Shown: positions 42,603 through 50,093 of the stretch, piece by piece
How the letters are laid out: each line of letters begins with the position of its first letter
Position numbering within the stretch: the first letter of the stretch is position 1
NCBI GenBank assembly: GCA_045613385.1
Contig: JAZLAW010000020.1
Location: forward strand, 62,001-126,000
Length of the DNA stretch: 64,000 nt
DNA from: SIG565 sp045613385
GTDB lineage: Bacteria > Bacillota > Clostridia > Oscillospirales > Acutalibacteraceae
Reading direction: 5' to 3'
The notes under the pieces: model-generated
Seen by the model: the letters and a program-made list of their open reading frames with translations, nothing else
Database searches by the model: none
Told to the model about the DNA's origin: nothing
Position numbers and translations under genes: made by a program

Positions 42603-43741
42603 ACGAACTTTCCTTTCAAAATGACATTTTTTACATCAAAATTTTTGTTTACAACAACAAGGTTTGCGGTTTTTCCAACGTCTATTGAGCCAATTTTGTT
42701 GTCCATTCCAATAACTCTTGCAGGATTGAAACTTGCCATCAAAAATGCATCGTTTATACTAACGCCCAAATGACTTATTATATTTTTACAAGCCACGTTA
42801 AGCGTTAAATTACTGCCGCAAAGCAAACCGTTTGCATCAAAATTCAAATCGGTAATATGTGCAAATTTTTGTGGTGTCGGCTCATCATTTACAAAACTGT
42901 CAGAAACAAGAACAATCTTATCTTTGCCTTTTATTTTAAGTATAAGGGCTAACATATCGGGATTTACATGAATTCCTTGGGAATCACATATAACCTCTGC
43001 ATACATATTATCATCTAAAAAACACGCCTCATCGGGACCGCAGTTTCTTGTGCCTGTAGCACATGGTGCCCTACCTGTAGCATTTGTACAGTGTGTAAGC
43101 AGTTTAATGCCATATTTTTTTAACTTTTCTATTTGGGCAACGGTGGCTTCGCTATGACCGACACTTATTGTTGCATTGGAGTTAACTTCCTTAACTTTTT
43201 TAAGAAAAGGTTCTATGCCTTCTCTTTCCGGAGCTATTACCCAAACTTTTGCAAATTCCCCTGCCTTTTCCACCACTTCTTCATAGTTTTCAGCCTTTAT
43301 TTCACCACGCCAATGGTTTTTTTCGGGGCTTGCACCATATTTTTCGTTGGTATAGGGTCCCTCCATATAAAATCCGCCAATATTTTTTGCGCTACCATTA
43401 TTGATAGCCGTTAATACGCGATCAATGGCTCTTAAATACTCTTCTTTTGAAATATCGGTATAAAGAGTGGGCAAAACGGTTGTTGTGCCGTAATTTAGAA
43501 AGTGATTTGCCGCACCAACAGGGTCAATATCAAACCTACATTTTCCACCGCCATGACAGTGAATATCAACAAATCCCGGACCAACATATAAACCCTTGGC
43601 ATCAAATATTTCCGCATCTTCAGGGATTTTAAGCGAGTTTTTGTCGCCAAAGCCAAATATTTTTTCGTTTTCTAAAAGTAAAACACCGTTTTTAATTATA
43701 TCTTGTTCTAAAACAATTTGAGCGTTAATGATTGCTAACAT
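42599..43741 (-). CDS. nagA: N-acetylglucosamine-6-phosphate deacetylase
   Basis: A 380-residue amidohydrolase. The HCHGG motif near residue 60 and FYMEGPYTNEKYG with the metal-binding Glu are standard for NagA; VGHSEATVAQI and THCTNATGRAP supply the two later histidines, and LVSDSF the catalytic Asp. It removes acetate from GlcNAc-6-phosphate or a close relative such as GalNAc-6-phosphate. The start is 3 bases before the kinase stop region on the same strand, and its own end overlaps the next gene by ATGA. This is the clearest sign that the operon handles N-acetylated amino sugars. Confidence 0.92.
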   Translation of the reverse strand: MLAIINAQIVLEQDIIKNGVLLLENEKIFGFGDKNSLKIPEDAEIFDAKGLYVGPGFVDIHCHGGGKCRFDIDPVGAANHFLNYGTTTVLPTLYTDISKEEYLRAIDRVLTAINNGSAKNIGGFYMEGPYTNEKYGASPEKNHWRGEIKAENYEEVVEKAGEFAKVWVIAPEREGIEPFLKKVKEVNSNATISVGHSEATVAQIEKLKKYGIKLLTHCTNATGRAPCATGTRNCGPDEACFLDDNMYAEVICDSQGIHVNPDMLALILKIKGKDKIVLVSDSFVNDEPTPQKFAHITDLNFDANGLLCGSNLTLNVACKNIISHLGVSINDAFLMASFNPARVIGMDNKIGSIDVGKTANLVVVNKNFDVKNVILKGKFV

Positions 43742-43744
43742 TAT

Positions 43745-45181
43745 TTATCTCCATAATTTTTTCTCAAGCGTAAGGTGTTTTAAATATTTTTCGTCATACG
43801 CTTTTTCATCTTTTGGGGAATAAACCTTTTCTATCTTTATTGAGGTGTATGTTTCCCCCACCGCTTTTGCCGCAAGCATTGCCGCACCTGCACTTGCTGC
43901 CTCAGAATTTTTAGGAACAGAAATTTTTAATCCTGTAATATTTGCAATAAGCGAACACCAAAAATCACTTTTAGCGCCACCGCCAAATAGAATTAAGGAA
44001 TGTACATTCCCGTAAGCATTCATTGCTTCAAGAATACTTCTTATTTGAAAAGCAATACCTTCCATAACAGCAAGGGCAAAATCACCGCGTACGGTTGCCA
44101 AATTTACACCGTAAAAAACACCTTGACTTTCAGGGTAATAGTCGGGTGAACTTGCACCTGCAAGATACGGTAAAAACAATAGCGATGAGCCTCTGTTTAA
44201 CGCATCCTGTGCCTCTTTATCTATCAAATCATACTTTTCGTTTTTGAAAAGCATATCTCTTATCCATCTAAGAGAGGTGCCTGCAGTGTTAATAACACCT
44301 TCCGTTACAAAACTTTCATTGTCAACATAACCACACCAACCAACTCCATTGTTTGTTTGGGTGTTTGCTGTTTTCCAATACTTAGTTATGGCCGCTGCAG
44401 TACCCAAAGATATGGTCATAGTGCCTTCTTCCAAGCCTACGCCGTATGCCGCACATTTTTGGTCTTGCGCGCCAACTGCCACAACACAATCGTTTTTAAG
44501 ACCTAATTTTTTTGCAACAGACGGTAAAACAACACCTAAACTTGTGCCGCTTGCTAAAAGGCTGGGTAATTTGTCTTCTTGAATTCCGTAAAAGTCGAGA
44601 ATTTCCCTACTCCAACAAAAATTTTTTATATCGTACATAAGTGTACCCGAAGCCATACTGTAATCGGTCACACATTTGCCCGTAAATTTAGCCAGAAGAA
44701 AATCCATTGGCATTAAAAACTTTTTTGCTTTATTATAAATTTCAGATAAATTGTTTCTTAACCAAAGTATTTTGGGTAAGGTATAGGCTGTTGAAACGGG
44801 TTTTCCTGTTAAAGAATAAATCTTTTCATTGGAAAAATCTTTTTCGATTTGTTTGGTTTCTTTTTCCGCCCTAGTATCTAACCAAGTCAGTGCATTATAA
44901 AGCGGCGCAAAATCATCATCCACAGGAACAATTGTTATGCCTTGTGAACTTACAGAAATACTTTCTATTTTTTGACTATCAATACCGCTTTTTTCTATCG
45001 CTTTTTTGGCTGTGCGCAGAGTAATTTCCCACCAAACGTTTGCATCTTGTTCCACATAGTTTTCTTTTGGTGTTATAAGCGAATATTCTTCATATTCTGC
45101 TGCTACGCTTTCAAAATGCTTATCGAAAACGATACTTCTACAACCTGTTGTTCCTAAATCAACAGCAAGATAAAAAGACAT
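43745..45181 (-). CDS. FGGY-family carbohydrate kinase (xylulokinase-like)
   Basis: A 478-residue two-domain sugar kinase. DLGTTGCRSIVFD is the phosphate-1 loop; LTWLDTRAEKETKQI, GAQDQKCAAYGVGL (catalytic Asp region) and LFGGGAKSDFWCSLIANI (adenosine loop) are all in place. Closest in style to xylulokinases, but the substrate range of FGGY enzymes is wide. It is the intact relative of the kinase head in the chimera at 39572. Located between the triosephosphate isomerase-like gene and nagA in one tight operon. Confidence 0.9.
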   Translation of the reverse strand: MSFYLAVDLGTTGCRSIVFDKHFESVAAEYEEYSLITPKENYVEQDANVWWEITLRTAKKAIEKSGIDSQKIESISVSSQGITIVPVDDDFAPLYNALTWLDTRAEKETKQIEKDFSNEKIYSLTGKPVSTAYTLPKILWLRNNLSEIYNKAKKFLMPMDFLLAKFTGKCVTDYSMASGTLMYDIKNFCWSREILDFYGIQEDKLPSLLASGTSLGVVLPSVAKKLGLKNDCVVAVGAQDQKCAAYGVGLEEGTMTISLGTAAAITKYWKTANTQTNNGVGWCGYVDNESFVTEGVINTAGTSLRWIRDMLFKNEKYDLIDKEAQDALNRGSSLLFLPYLAGASSPDYYPESQGVFYGVNLATVRGDFALAVMEGIAFQIRSILEAMNAYGNVHSLILFGGGAKSDFWCSLIANITGLKISVPKNSEAASAGAAMLAAKAVGETYTSIKIEKVYSPKDEKAYDEKYLKHLTLEKKLWR

Positions 45182-45200
45182 TTATCTTCCCACTTTCGAA

Positions 45201-45911
45201 TTAAAGTTTAGAGTTGCGCTCATCATAAGCTCGTCTTACTGCCGCCATCATTTCTTCGGCCATAGCCGCCGGGTCTGCCGCTTTGCAAATACCACTGCTT
45301 GAACCCGATCCATCGGCACCCGCCATAATTATGTTATAGCAGTCGTTACCGCAACTGATACCTGCAGACGGAAGCACCATTATTTCGGGATTTACTTTTT
45401 TTACTAAATCTATACAAGCGTCTACATACTCTCTGCCAACGGCAATACCCGTACCGATAAGTTCGCTCGGTTCGGCCACTAATATATCGGGATTCATCTC
45501 GGCAATTGCTTTGATTTCTTCTTCAGTATCTGCACAAACTATAGTAGCCAAGCCTACTTCTTCTGCGCGTTCTATTGCCGTTTTAACTTCTTCGAGAGTA
45601 AGCTTGCATTCTGCATGGTTAAGCATAACGCCAACTGCACCCGTAGCTTTTACGGCTTCGGGCAAAATTGTACCCATACCCCTACCCACAGGTATACTAT
45701 CCATATGTTGTGAATACACGTGGATTCTCTCTGAAGTGTTTTCGGCAATAAGTCGTAAATCGGTTGTTTGCACATCCGCAATTACATCCATATCATACTT
45801 TTGTGCAAAACCATCAATTTTTTTCATAAGCTCCAATAATTCTTCACCGTAAAGATATGCTTTCGGTCCAAATTCGAAAAACGGAGTTGAAATTTTATAA
45901 TTTTTAATCAT
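45201..45911 (-). CDS. Triosephosphate isomerase paralogue (archaeal-like short type)
   Basis: A 236-residue TIM barrel. The catalytic triad can be read: a Lys in FGPKAYLYG near residue 17, a His in MLNHAECKLT near residue 98, and a Glu in VAEPSELIGTG near residue 145. The strings following the His and Glu resemble archaeal enzymes more than the bacterial TpiA. GADGSGSSSGI near residue 210 is the phosphate site. In an operon with a dihydroxyacetone-producing aldolase, it may recycle triose phosphates, or act on a related aldose/ketose phosphate. ATG start. Confidence 0.8.
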   Translation of the reverse strand: MIKNYKISTPFFEFGPKAYLYGEELLELMKKIDGFAQKYDMDVIADVQTTDLRLIAENTSERIHVYSQHMDSIPVGRGMGTILPEAVKATGAVGVMLNHAECKLTLEEVKTAIERAEEVGLATIVCADTEEEIKAIAEMNPDILVAEPSELIGTGIAVGREYVDACIDLVKKVNPEIMVLPSAGISCGNDCYNIIMAGADGSGSSSGICKAADPAAMAEEMMAAVRRAYDERNSKL

Positions 45912-45927
45912 TTCAGTATTTCCTTAA

Positions 45928-46548
45928 TTATCTTTTCTGCTGAAGGTCATAACGCATATCGTATGCCTTTTCTTCATCCGTAAACTTGCGGAGCGTATTT
46001 ATAACTTCTCCATTATTCCACTTTCTGTCTTCTACGTCTTCACCAATACCCATAACGGTAATGTTAACTTGTCTGCGTCTTGCTCTTACGTGGTCCCAGT
46101 CAATAAAGTAAACGTGAGCAAACTCACCGCCGTCAAGTTCACCGTCTTTAATGGTCATGGTTTCGCTTCTGCCAAAGAAAACAGAACGAAGATGTCCGTC
46201 TGTATTCATACTTGTATAATTACCGGGTTCGTTTACGTATCTACCGAACTGTGCATGAAGAGGACCCGGATGACGATAATCACCTTCATTTGTGTAGTCA
46301 GGAATCAACTTGCGCATAATGTCAAGAAGGTCGTGTTGTAAGTATTCAAGGTCGAAAGTATCGATATCGTGTGAGCATTCCTGTACCATAACCGAGCAGG
46401 TTGTATGGTGGGAAGCGATAGTAACTGTACCGTTTTTAACACCCGAAGCACGTACTATTTCCATTACTTCCTTTGAAATGTCGTGGAATGTGGGTATCCA
46501 ACCGCGTGACTGTAATTCTAATTCCTTTTGAAAAAATTTAAAATCCAT
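45928..46548 (-). CDS. YjbQ-family (UPF0047) protein
   Basis: A 206-residue protein of the YjbQ family. HHTTCSVMVQE near residue 45, HDLLDIMRKLIPD, YRHPGPLHAQFG and the late GEFAHVYFIDWDHVRARRR contain the conserved His residues thought to bind metal. Some members have weak thiamine phosphate synthase activity, but the real role is unclear; they often sit in sugar-use operons as here. ATG at 46548 is preceded by GGAGGA; a TTG 15 bases before was rejected. Confidence 0.88.
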   Translation of the reverse strand: MDFKFFQKELELQSRGWIPTFHDISKEVMEIVRASGVKNGTVTIASHHTTCSVMVQECSHDIDTFDLEYLQHDLLDIMRKLIPDYTNEGDYRHPGPLHAQFGRYVNEPGNYTSMNTDGHLRSVFFGRSETMTIKDGELDGGEFAHVYFIDWDHVRARRRQVNITVMGIGEDVEDRKWNNGEVINTLRKFTDEEKAYDMRYDLQQKR

Positions 46549-46573
46549 TTTGTTTTCCTCCAAAAATTATTTA

Positions 46574-47170
46574 TTATTTTTTATTTAATCTTTCGCCTAC
46601 TGCTCCACCCGGATGAATCAACGCGAACTGTTCATTTTTATAGTCGGTTTCTTCAATCAGGGCAGTTTGTAAAGCGTGAAATATAACTGAAAGTGATGTT
46701 GAAGAAGTAGTGCCTTGAGAGTTATACTTATCGGTTTCTCTGTTGACATACTGTTTTATAACAACATCAGCGCCAACTGTTAGTGGCGACTCGGTATTTT
46801 CGGTGATGGTGATTACCTTTACGCCTTTTGATTTACAAATATCAAAAATCGGTAAAAGTTCTTTTGTTTTACCGCCACGTGATGCAAATACCATTACATC
46901 TCCCTTTTGCAAAAATCCCATACCGCCGTGAACGGCTTCGGCGGGAGATATAAACTTTGCGGGGCGCTCAATGCAACACATAAGGTGTGCAAAATGCTGA
47001 CATATTATGCCACTGTGTCCGCAACCTGATGCGCCTATTCTTGTTGCATTTTTAAGGAGTTCTACAGCATCCGAAAATGCTTCATCATCAAAGTATCCGA
47101 GCATTTCTTTTATGCACTCATATTCAATTTGATAGGCAGCTTTTGCAGCCATTAAACTTTCCTTTTTCAT
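46574..47170 (-). CDS. SIS-domain sugar phosphate isomerase (KpsF/GutQ-like)
   Basis: A 198-residue SIS protein without the CBS domains of full-length KpsF. GASGCGHSGIICQHFAHLM is the first sugar phosphate loop, HGGMGFLQKGDVMVFASRGGKTKEL the second, and the family ending HPGGAVGERL is present. It probably isomerises a keto/aldo pair of sugar phosphates. The ATG at 47170 overlaps the upstream stop as ATGA with AAGGAG before it; an ATG at 47152 also has a good site, so the start is not certain. Confidence 0.87.
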   Translation of the reverse strand: MKKESLMAAKAAYQIEYECIKEMLGYFDDEAFSDAVELLKNATRIGASGCGHSGIICQHFAHLMCCIERPAKFISPAEAVHGGMGFLQKGDVMVFASRGGKTKELLPIFDICKSKGVKVITITENTESPLTVGADVVIKQYVNRETDKYNSQGTTSSTSLSVIFHALQTALIEETDYKNEQFALIHPGGAVGERLNKK

Positions 47171-47942
47171 ACTGTAACTTCTCCTTCTACATTTTGTTCT
47201 TCTGCTTCTTTTATAACCTTTTCGCGCATACGGTTAGCAGCGGTTATAATAAAGTGCATTGTAATTAATACACCAACCATTATGATAGCACTTGCGATAA
47301 GTGCATACTTATAGTCGCCAAAGTCAAGGAATAATTCAAACGGGTTGGTTGCTATTGCAACATCGCCAAAACGAAGAATATGAACTTCGGTAGGTACAAT
47401 TTCCTGGTTTTGCTGCTGACGGTAGCGGTTAATGGTACCCGCATACACGTGCATTGCTGCTGTATCCTTGAAGCTAAATACTTTTTGGTCTTTATTCTTT
47501 TCTACATAATATTCAATTTCACGAACGGCATTTTTATAATCGCTTATAGTAGCTTTTCTAAGCGGTAAATCAAATACCATTGCCTTATGTGTAAAAGGTA
47601 TGTCTGACTTGATTTCGGTAATTTCTTCGTAAACAGAAACGATTTCATTTGCGATTCGCTTACCTGCCAAACGGCAACCCGATAAATCGTACATTGACGG
47701 GTCGGCTTTACGCGGAAGCAAATTAGGTCTGTTTACATTGGGGTCGTCAATAGGTGTTTCAGGGTCAACCCATCGGATACGGTCGCGCGGACATTGGTCG
47801 CCACCATCAACGGCCATAGCGGTAGCAGTAATTTCCGTTTCTACATGGTCGGATATTCTTTCTAAAACTGACCTGCTAACGATACTTTCTTTTCGGGCAC
47901 AAGACTTTCTTCTGCTCAACCGATTAATACTTTTTCCATCAT
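47167..47942 (-). pseudogene. Decayed ceramidase-like gene fused to a membrane protein tail
   Basis: The proper start is ATG ATG at 47942-47937, behind AAGGAGAATAC, but it runs only eight codons (MMEKVLIG) to a TGA at 47918-47916. Translation past it reads AEESLVPEKKVSLAGQF, then a one-base loss shifts frame into ERISDHVETEITATAMAV. There the text jumps to GDQCPRDRIRW, normally well over a hundred residues later in this family, and runs to LRFGDVAIATNPFELFLDFG. A second jump leads to a transmembrane helix and charged tail (residues ~210-250 of the open frame) foreign to the family. The uninterrupted frame at 47167-47919 is thus an artefact of decay. It is first in the operon, and its end still couples to the SIS gene by ATGA. 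Confidence 0.8.
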
Positions 47943-47994
47943 GTATTCTCCTTTTGTTTTTCGAAAAATTGCGGCCGCACGGTACTACGAATAT

Positions 47995-48023
47995 ATTCTA
48001 CTACTATATAATAAAAAGGTCAA
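47995..48023 (-). promoter_or_regulatory. Promoter of the DeoR-linked catabolic operon
   Basis: Minus strand: TTGACC (48023-48018), 17 bases, TAGAAT (48000-47995), reading into the operon that begins with the pseudogene. The TTTCG repeats at 48031 lie directly upstream. Confidence 0.7.
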
Positions 48024-48030
48024 TTATTTT

Positions 48031-48076
48031 TTTCGTTTTTCTTTCGATTTTCTTTAAAAAGAATAAAATACGAAAG
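48031..48076. promoter_or_regulatory. DeoR/AgaR-type operator repeats
   Basis: TTTCGTTTTT and CTTTCGATTTTC follow in tandem at 48031-48053, with an inverted CGAAAG at 48071-48076. DeoR-family sugar regulators such as AgaR bind T-rich repeats with TTTCG cores. The site lies between the leftward operon promoter and the regulator's own promoter. Confidence 0.6.
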
Positions 48077-48087
48077 TTAGTGTCAAC

Positions 48088-48116
48088 TTGACAAAAATAC
48101 CATTATATGTTACATT
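48088..48116 (+). promoter_or_regulatory. Promoter of the DeoR gene
   Basis: TTGACA (48088-48093), 17 bases, TACATT (48111-48116), about 28 bases before the start codon. Confidence 0.65.
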
Positions 48117-48144
48117 TTAAATAGTATTTTTAAGGAGTTTTCAA

Positions 48145-48915
48145 ATGATATTAGATGCAAGAAAGCAACAAATATTAGATTTAATAAGACAAAACGGCTC
48201 GGTTAGAGTTTCGGAACTCAGCCAACTTTTTGATGTTTCGGAAGTAACTGTGCGAAACTATCTTACAGATATGGAAAGCAAAGGTCTTCTCTCCCGTACA
48301 CACGGCGGTGCAATTAGTTCTTACAAGCCATACTGTAGTATGAACTTTAATCAAAGATTGCAAACTAACTATCAAGAAAAAGACCTTATTGCTAAAAAAA
48401 CCGCACAAATGATTGAACCGAATGACACTATTATGTTAAATGCAGGTACTACTACCCTACTTGTACTTAGACATATTCCTACCGATTATCACTTAAACAT
48501 AATTACAAACTCCATTTCGATTGCGCTTGAAGCATCGGCAAATCCGAACTTCAACATTGTGCTTATTGGCGGCTCGGTAAATCAAAAATACCAATTCACC
48601 TTTGGTGCAGATGCTGTTAACATACTTAAAAACTATTATGCCGATAAACTAATTCTATCGGTGGATGGCATTGATTTTAATTGTGGTTTTTCAACCTATT
48701 ACAACGAAGAAGTAGAGATTGATAAGTTAATGCTTGAACGTTCAAGTGTTAGTATACTCGCTGCCGACTGCAGTAAGTTTAACCGCAATGCTTTTGTAAA
48801 GATATCTGACCTTTCAACTGCCGACTTTATCGTTACAAACTATGAGCCAAACGAAAATGAAAAAAATATGTTTTTTGATAAAGGTATAACTTTGGTTGAT
48901 GTTGAAATTGCATAA
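48145..48915 (+). CDS. DeoR-family transcriptional regulator
   Basis: A 256-residue repressor. RKQQILDLIRQNGSVRVSELSQLFDVSEVTVRNYLTDMESKGLLSRTHGGA (residues ~6-56) is the full DeoR helix-turn-helix signature. The C-terminal sugar-phosphate sensor has LNAGTTTLLVLRHI, LIGGSVNQKYQFTFGADA, and LSVDGID, the last with the conserved Asp; the ligand is usually a sugar phosphate made by the regulated pathway. It diverges from the ten-gene operon and has repeats of the right kind in between. ATG with AAGGAG upstream. Cotranscribed with the YhcH gene. Confidence 0.94.
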   Translation: MILDARKQQILDLIRQNGSVRVSELSQLFDVSEVTVRNYLTDMESKGLLSRTHGGAISSYKPYCSMNFNQRLQTNYQEKDLIAKKTAQMIEPNDTIMLNAGTTTLLVLRHIPTDYHLNIITNSISIALEASANPNFNIVLIGGSVNQKYQFTFGADAVNILKNYYADKLILSVDGIDFNCGFSTYYNEEVEIDKLMLERSSVSILAADCSKFNRNAFVKISDLSTADFIVTNYEPNENEKNMFFDKGITLVDVEIA

Positions 48916-48927
48916 AGGAGAACTATA

Positions 48928-49389
48928 ATGATAAACGATAATATACTTAGAAGTGAACTTTACTACCCACTACATAAAAACTTTAAAGCGGCTTTTGATT
49001 TTATAAAAACTGCAATTAGTGATAACTACGGCGCAGGTAAATATGAAATAGATGGAAAAGACCTGTATGCTTCAATTCAGGAATATACTTCAAAACTCCC
49101 CGAAGATGCCAAGACCGAAGGCCACAAAAATTATATTGATATACAGTTTATCGTTTCGGGCACCGAAGTTATCGATTCGTTTGATATAACAAAAGCCATG
49201 GCCGTTACCGAATATAATCCTGATAAAGATTTTACCCAGTATGAGAACAAAGTAGTCATAACAAGAAGTATTTTAAATGGTGGCGATTTTGCAATATACT
49301 TTCCCCACGACATTCATCGACCGGGTATGTGCTTTAACGGAAGTCAAGCACCTGTAAAAAAAATAGTAGTTAAAGTAAAAGCACAATAA
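48928..49389 (+). CDS. YhcH/YjgK/YiaL family protein
   Basis: A 153-residue cupin-like protein (DUF386, EbgC type). YASIQEYTSKLPEDAKTEGHKNYIDIQFIVSG contains the conserved Glu and His residues of the metal site, and FAIYFPHDIHRPGM the later His pair. Family members include an anomerase-like EbgC and proteins of the sialic acid nan operon (YhcH), where sugar anomer or epimer conversion is suggested. Its coupling to the DeoR gene (12 bases) ties it to the amino-sugar operon. ATG with AAAGGAG upstream. Confidence 0.9.
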   Translation: MINDNILRSELYYPLHKNFKAAFDFIKTAISDNYGAGKYEIDGKDLYASIQEYTSKLPEDAKTEGHKNYIDIQFIVSGTEVIDSFDITKAMAVTEYNPDKDFTQYENKVVITRSILNGGDFAIYFPHDIHRPGMCFNGSQAPVKKIVVKVKAQ

Positions 49390-49390
49390 A

Positions 49391-49430
49391 AATAACGGCA
49401 GACACTAAAAAGTGTCTGCCGTTATTTTTT
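49391..49430. terminator. Bidirectional terminator
   Basis: AATAACGGCAGACACT pairs with AGTGTCTGCCGTTATT around AAAA, with T run on the right. It ends the deoR-yhcH transcript and can serve the convergent rubredoxin gene. Confidence 0.93.
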
Positions 49431-49432
49431 AT

Positions 49433-49588
49433 TTAATCTTTATCAAAAACTTCTTTGCCAAGTCCGCATATTGGACAAACCCAATCTTCCGGAACATTTT
49501 CCCAGGCAGTACCGGGGGATACGCCATTATCAGGGTCACCAATTTCGGGGTCATAAACATAACCGCAAGGACAAATATATTTTTCCAT
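49433..49588 (-). CDS. Rubredoxin with a shortened first knuckle
   Basis: A 51-residue electron carrier found by reading the minus strand from the ATG at 49588, which has AAGGAG 10 bases upstream. YVYDPEIGDPDNGVSPGTAWE and the second knuckle DWVCPICGLGK are textbook rubredoxin. The first knuckle reads ICPCGY, i.e. Cys-x-Cys-Gly instead of Cys-x-x-Cys-Gly, so one residue is missing between the iron ligands. It may pass electrons to the reverse rubrerythrin encoded 1.2 kb away. Confidence 0.93.
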   Translation of the reverse strand: MEKYICPCGYVYDPEIGDPDNGVSPGTAWENVPEDWVCPICGLGKEVFDKD

Positions 49589-49636
49589 ATTAATCTACTC
49601 CTTTTAAATTTTATAATAATATTATACCACATCACG

Positions 49637-49846
49637 TTAAATATTACTACTCCATTTTTTGAAGAACTTTTTGACTTTGTTTATGAACAGTCGCTCATCA
49701 AACTCGGGAAAGCATTTTAAAAAATAATTGCATTCATCACAACAACACTCATATTCGGGATGTTCACCATTCCCAAGACACTTACGGCCTTGTCTTGATG
49801 GTGTCAACGGTGTGCCTGTTATGTCTATTATCGTATTTTTTCTCAT
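49637..49846 (-). CDS. Small cysteine-rich protein (69 aa)
   Basis: ATG at 49846 has GGAGGT 7 bases upstream and follows a terminator-bearing leader; an open frame continuing to 49963 runs through that leader and is not coding. The middle holds a cluster, CLGNGEHPEYECCCDECNYF followed by a further Cys, i.e. six cysteines in about 30 residues, which suggests a zinc or iron-sulphur site. The C-terminal 20 residues are basic and aromatic. Family not recognised. The regulated leader and the nearby redox genes suggest a metal- or redox-linked role, but that is inference. Confidence 0.7.
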   Translation of the reverse strand: MRKNTIIDITGTPLTPSRQGRKCLGNGEHPEYECCCDECNYFLKCFPEFDERLFINKVKKFFKKWSSNI

Positions 49847-49863
49847 TTCTTTACCTCCAAAAT

Positions 49864-50016
49864 AAAAAAGCGCACCCCGAAGGGTGCGCCGAAAAAGTGT
49901 TCTCTCGGAAAGTTGCGACGCAAACCGACTCCAACGAAGGATAAGGAGAACACCTTTTACCAAAGTATTTTCCCTTCGTTAGAGTTAATTATTCAGTTTG
50001 CGTCGCACAGTTATTT
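49864..50016 (-). ncRNA. Candidate pseudoknotted regulatory leader (riboswitch-like) with terminator
   Basis: On the minus strand, transcription should start near 50016 after TATAAT (50028-50023). The RNA forms stem P1 from 50006-49996 with 49925-49915 (11 bp, perfect) and P2 from ~49985-49973 with 49940-49928 (13 bp with one U-G that would be A-C on the other strand). The apical part holds GUGUUCUC (49953-49946), which is exactly complementary to GAGAACAC (49904-49897) downstream of P1: a pseudoknot. A GC-rich terminator (GCGCACCC/GGGTGCGC, 49889-49870) with U run follows, then the ribosome binding site of the Cys-rich gene. I match it to no known riboswitch class. Confidence 0.65.
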
Positions 50017-50057
50017 TACCACATTATAATTAAAAAGTAAAGTAGAGATAAAAATAT

Positions 50058-50085
50058 AAAAAACACCCACTATAATGGTGGGTGC
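50058..50085 (-). terminator. Terminator of the membrane protein gene at 50094
   Basis: Minus strand: CACCCAC pairs with GTGGGTG around an AUUAUA loop, then a T run. Confidence 0.88.
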
Positions 50086-50093
50086 TGAAATAA

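Noticed and set aside
47167..47919. Intact protein-coding gene
   Set aside because: Its apparent start lies after the true ATG-RBS pair and the text shows a nonsense codon, a frameshift and large gaps relative to the ceramidase-like family.
47970..47980. NotI-like GCGGCCGC site
   Set aside because: An isolated 8-base match with no other sign of engineered sequence.
49847..49963. N-terminal extension of the Cys-rich protein
   Set aside because: The extension is the terminator and helix region of the leader; the ATG at 49846 has a good ribosome binding site.
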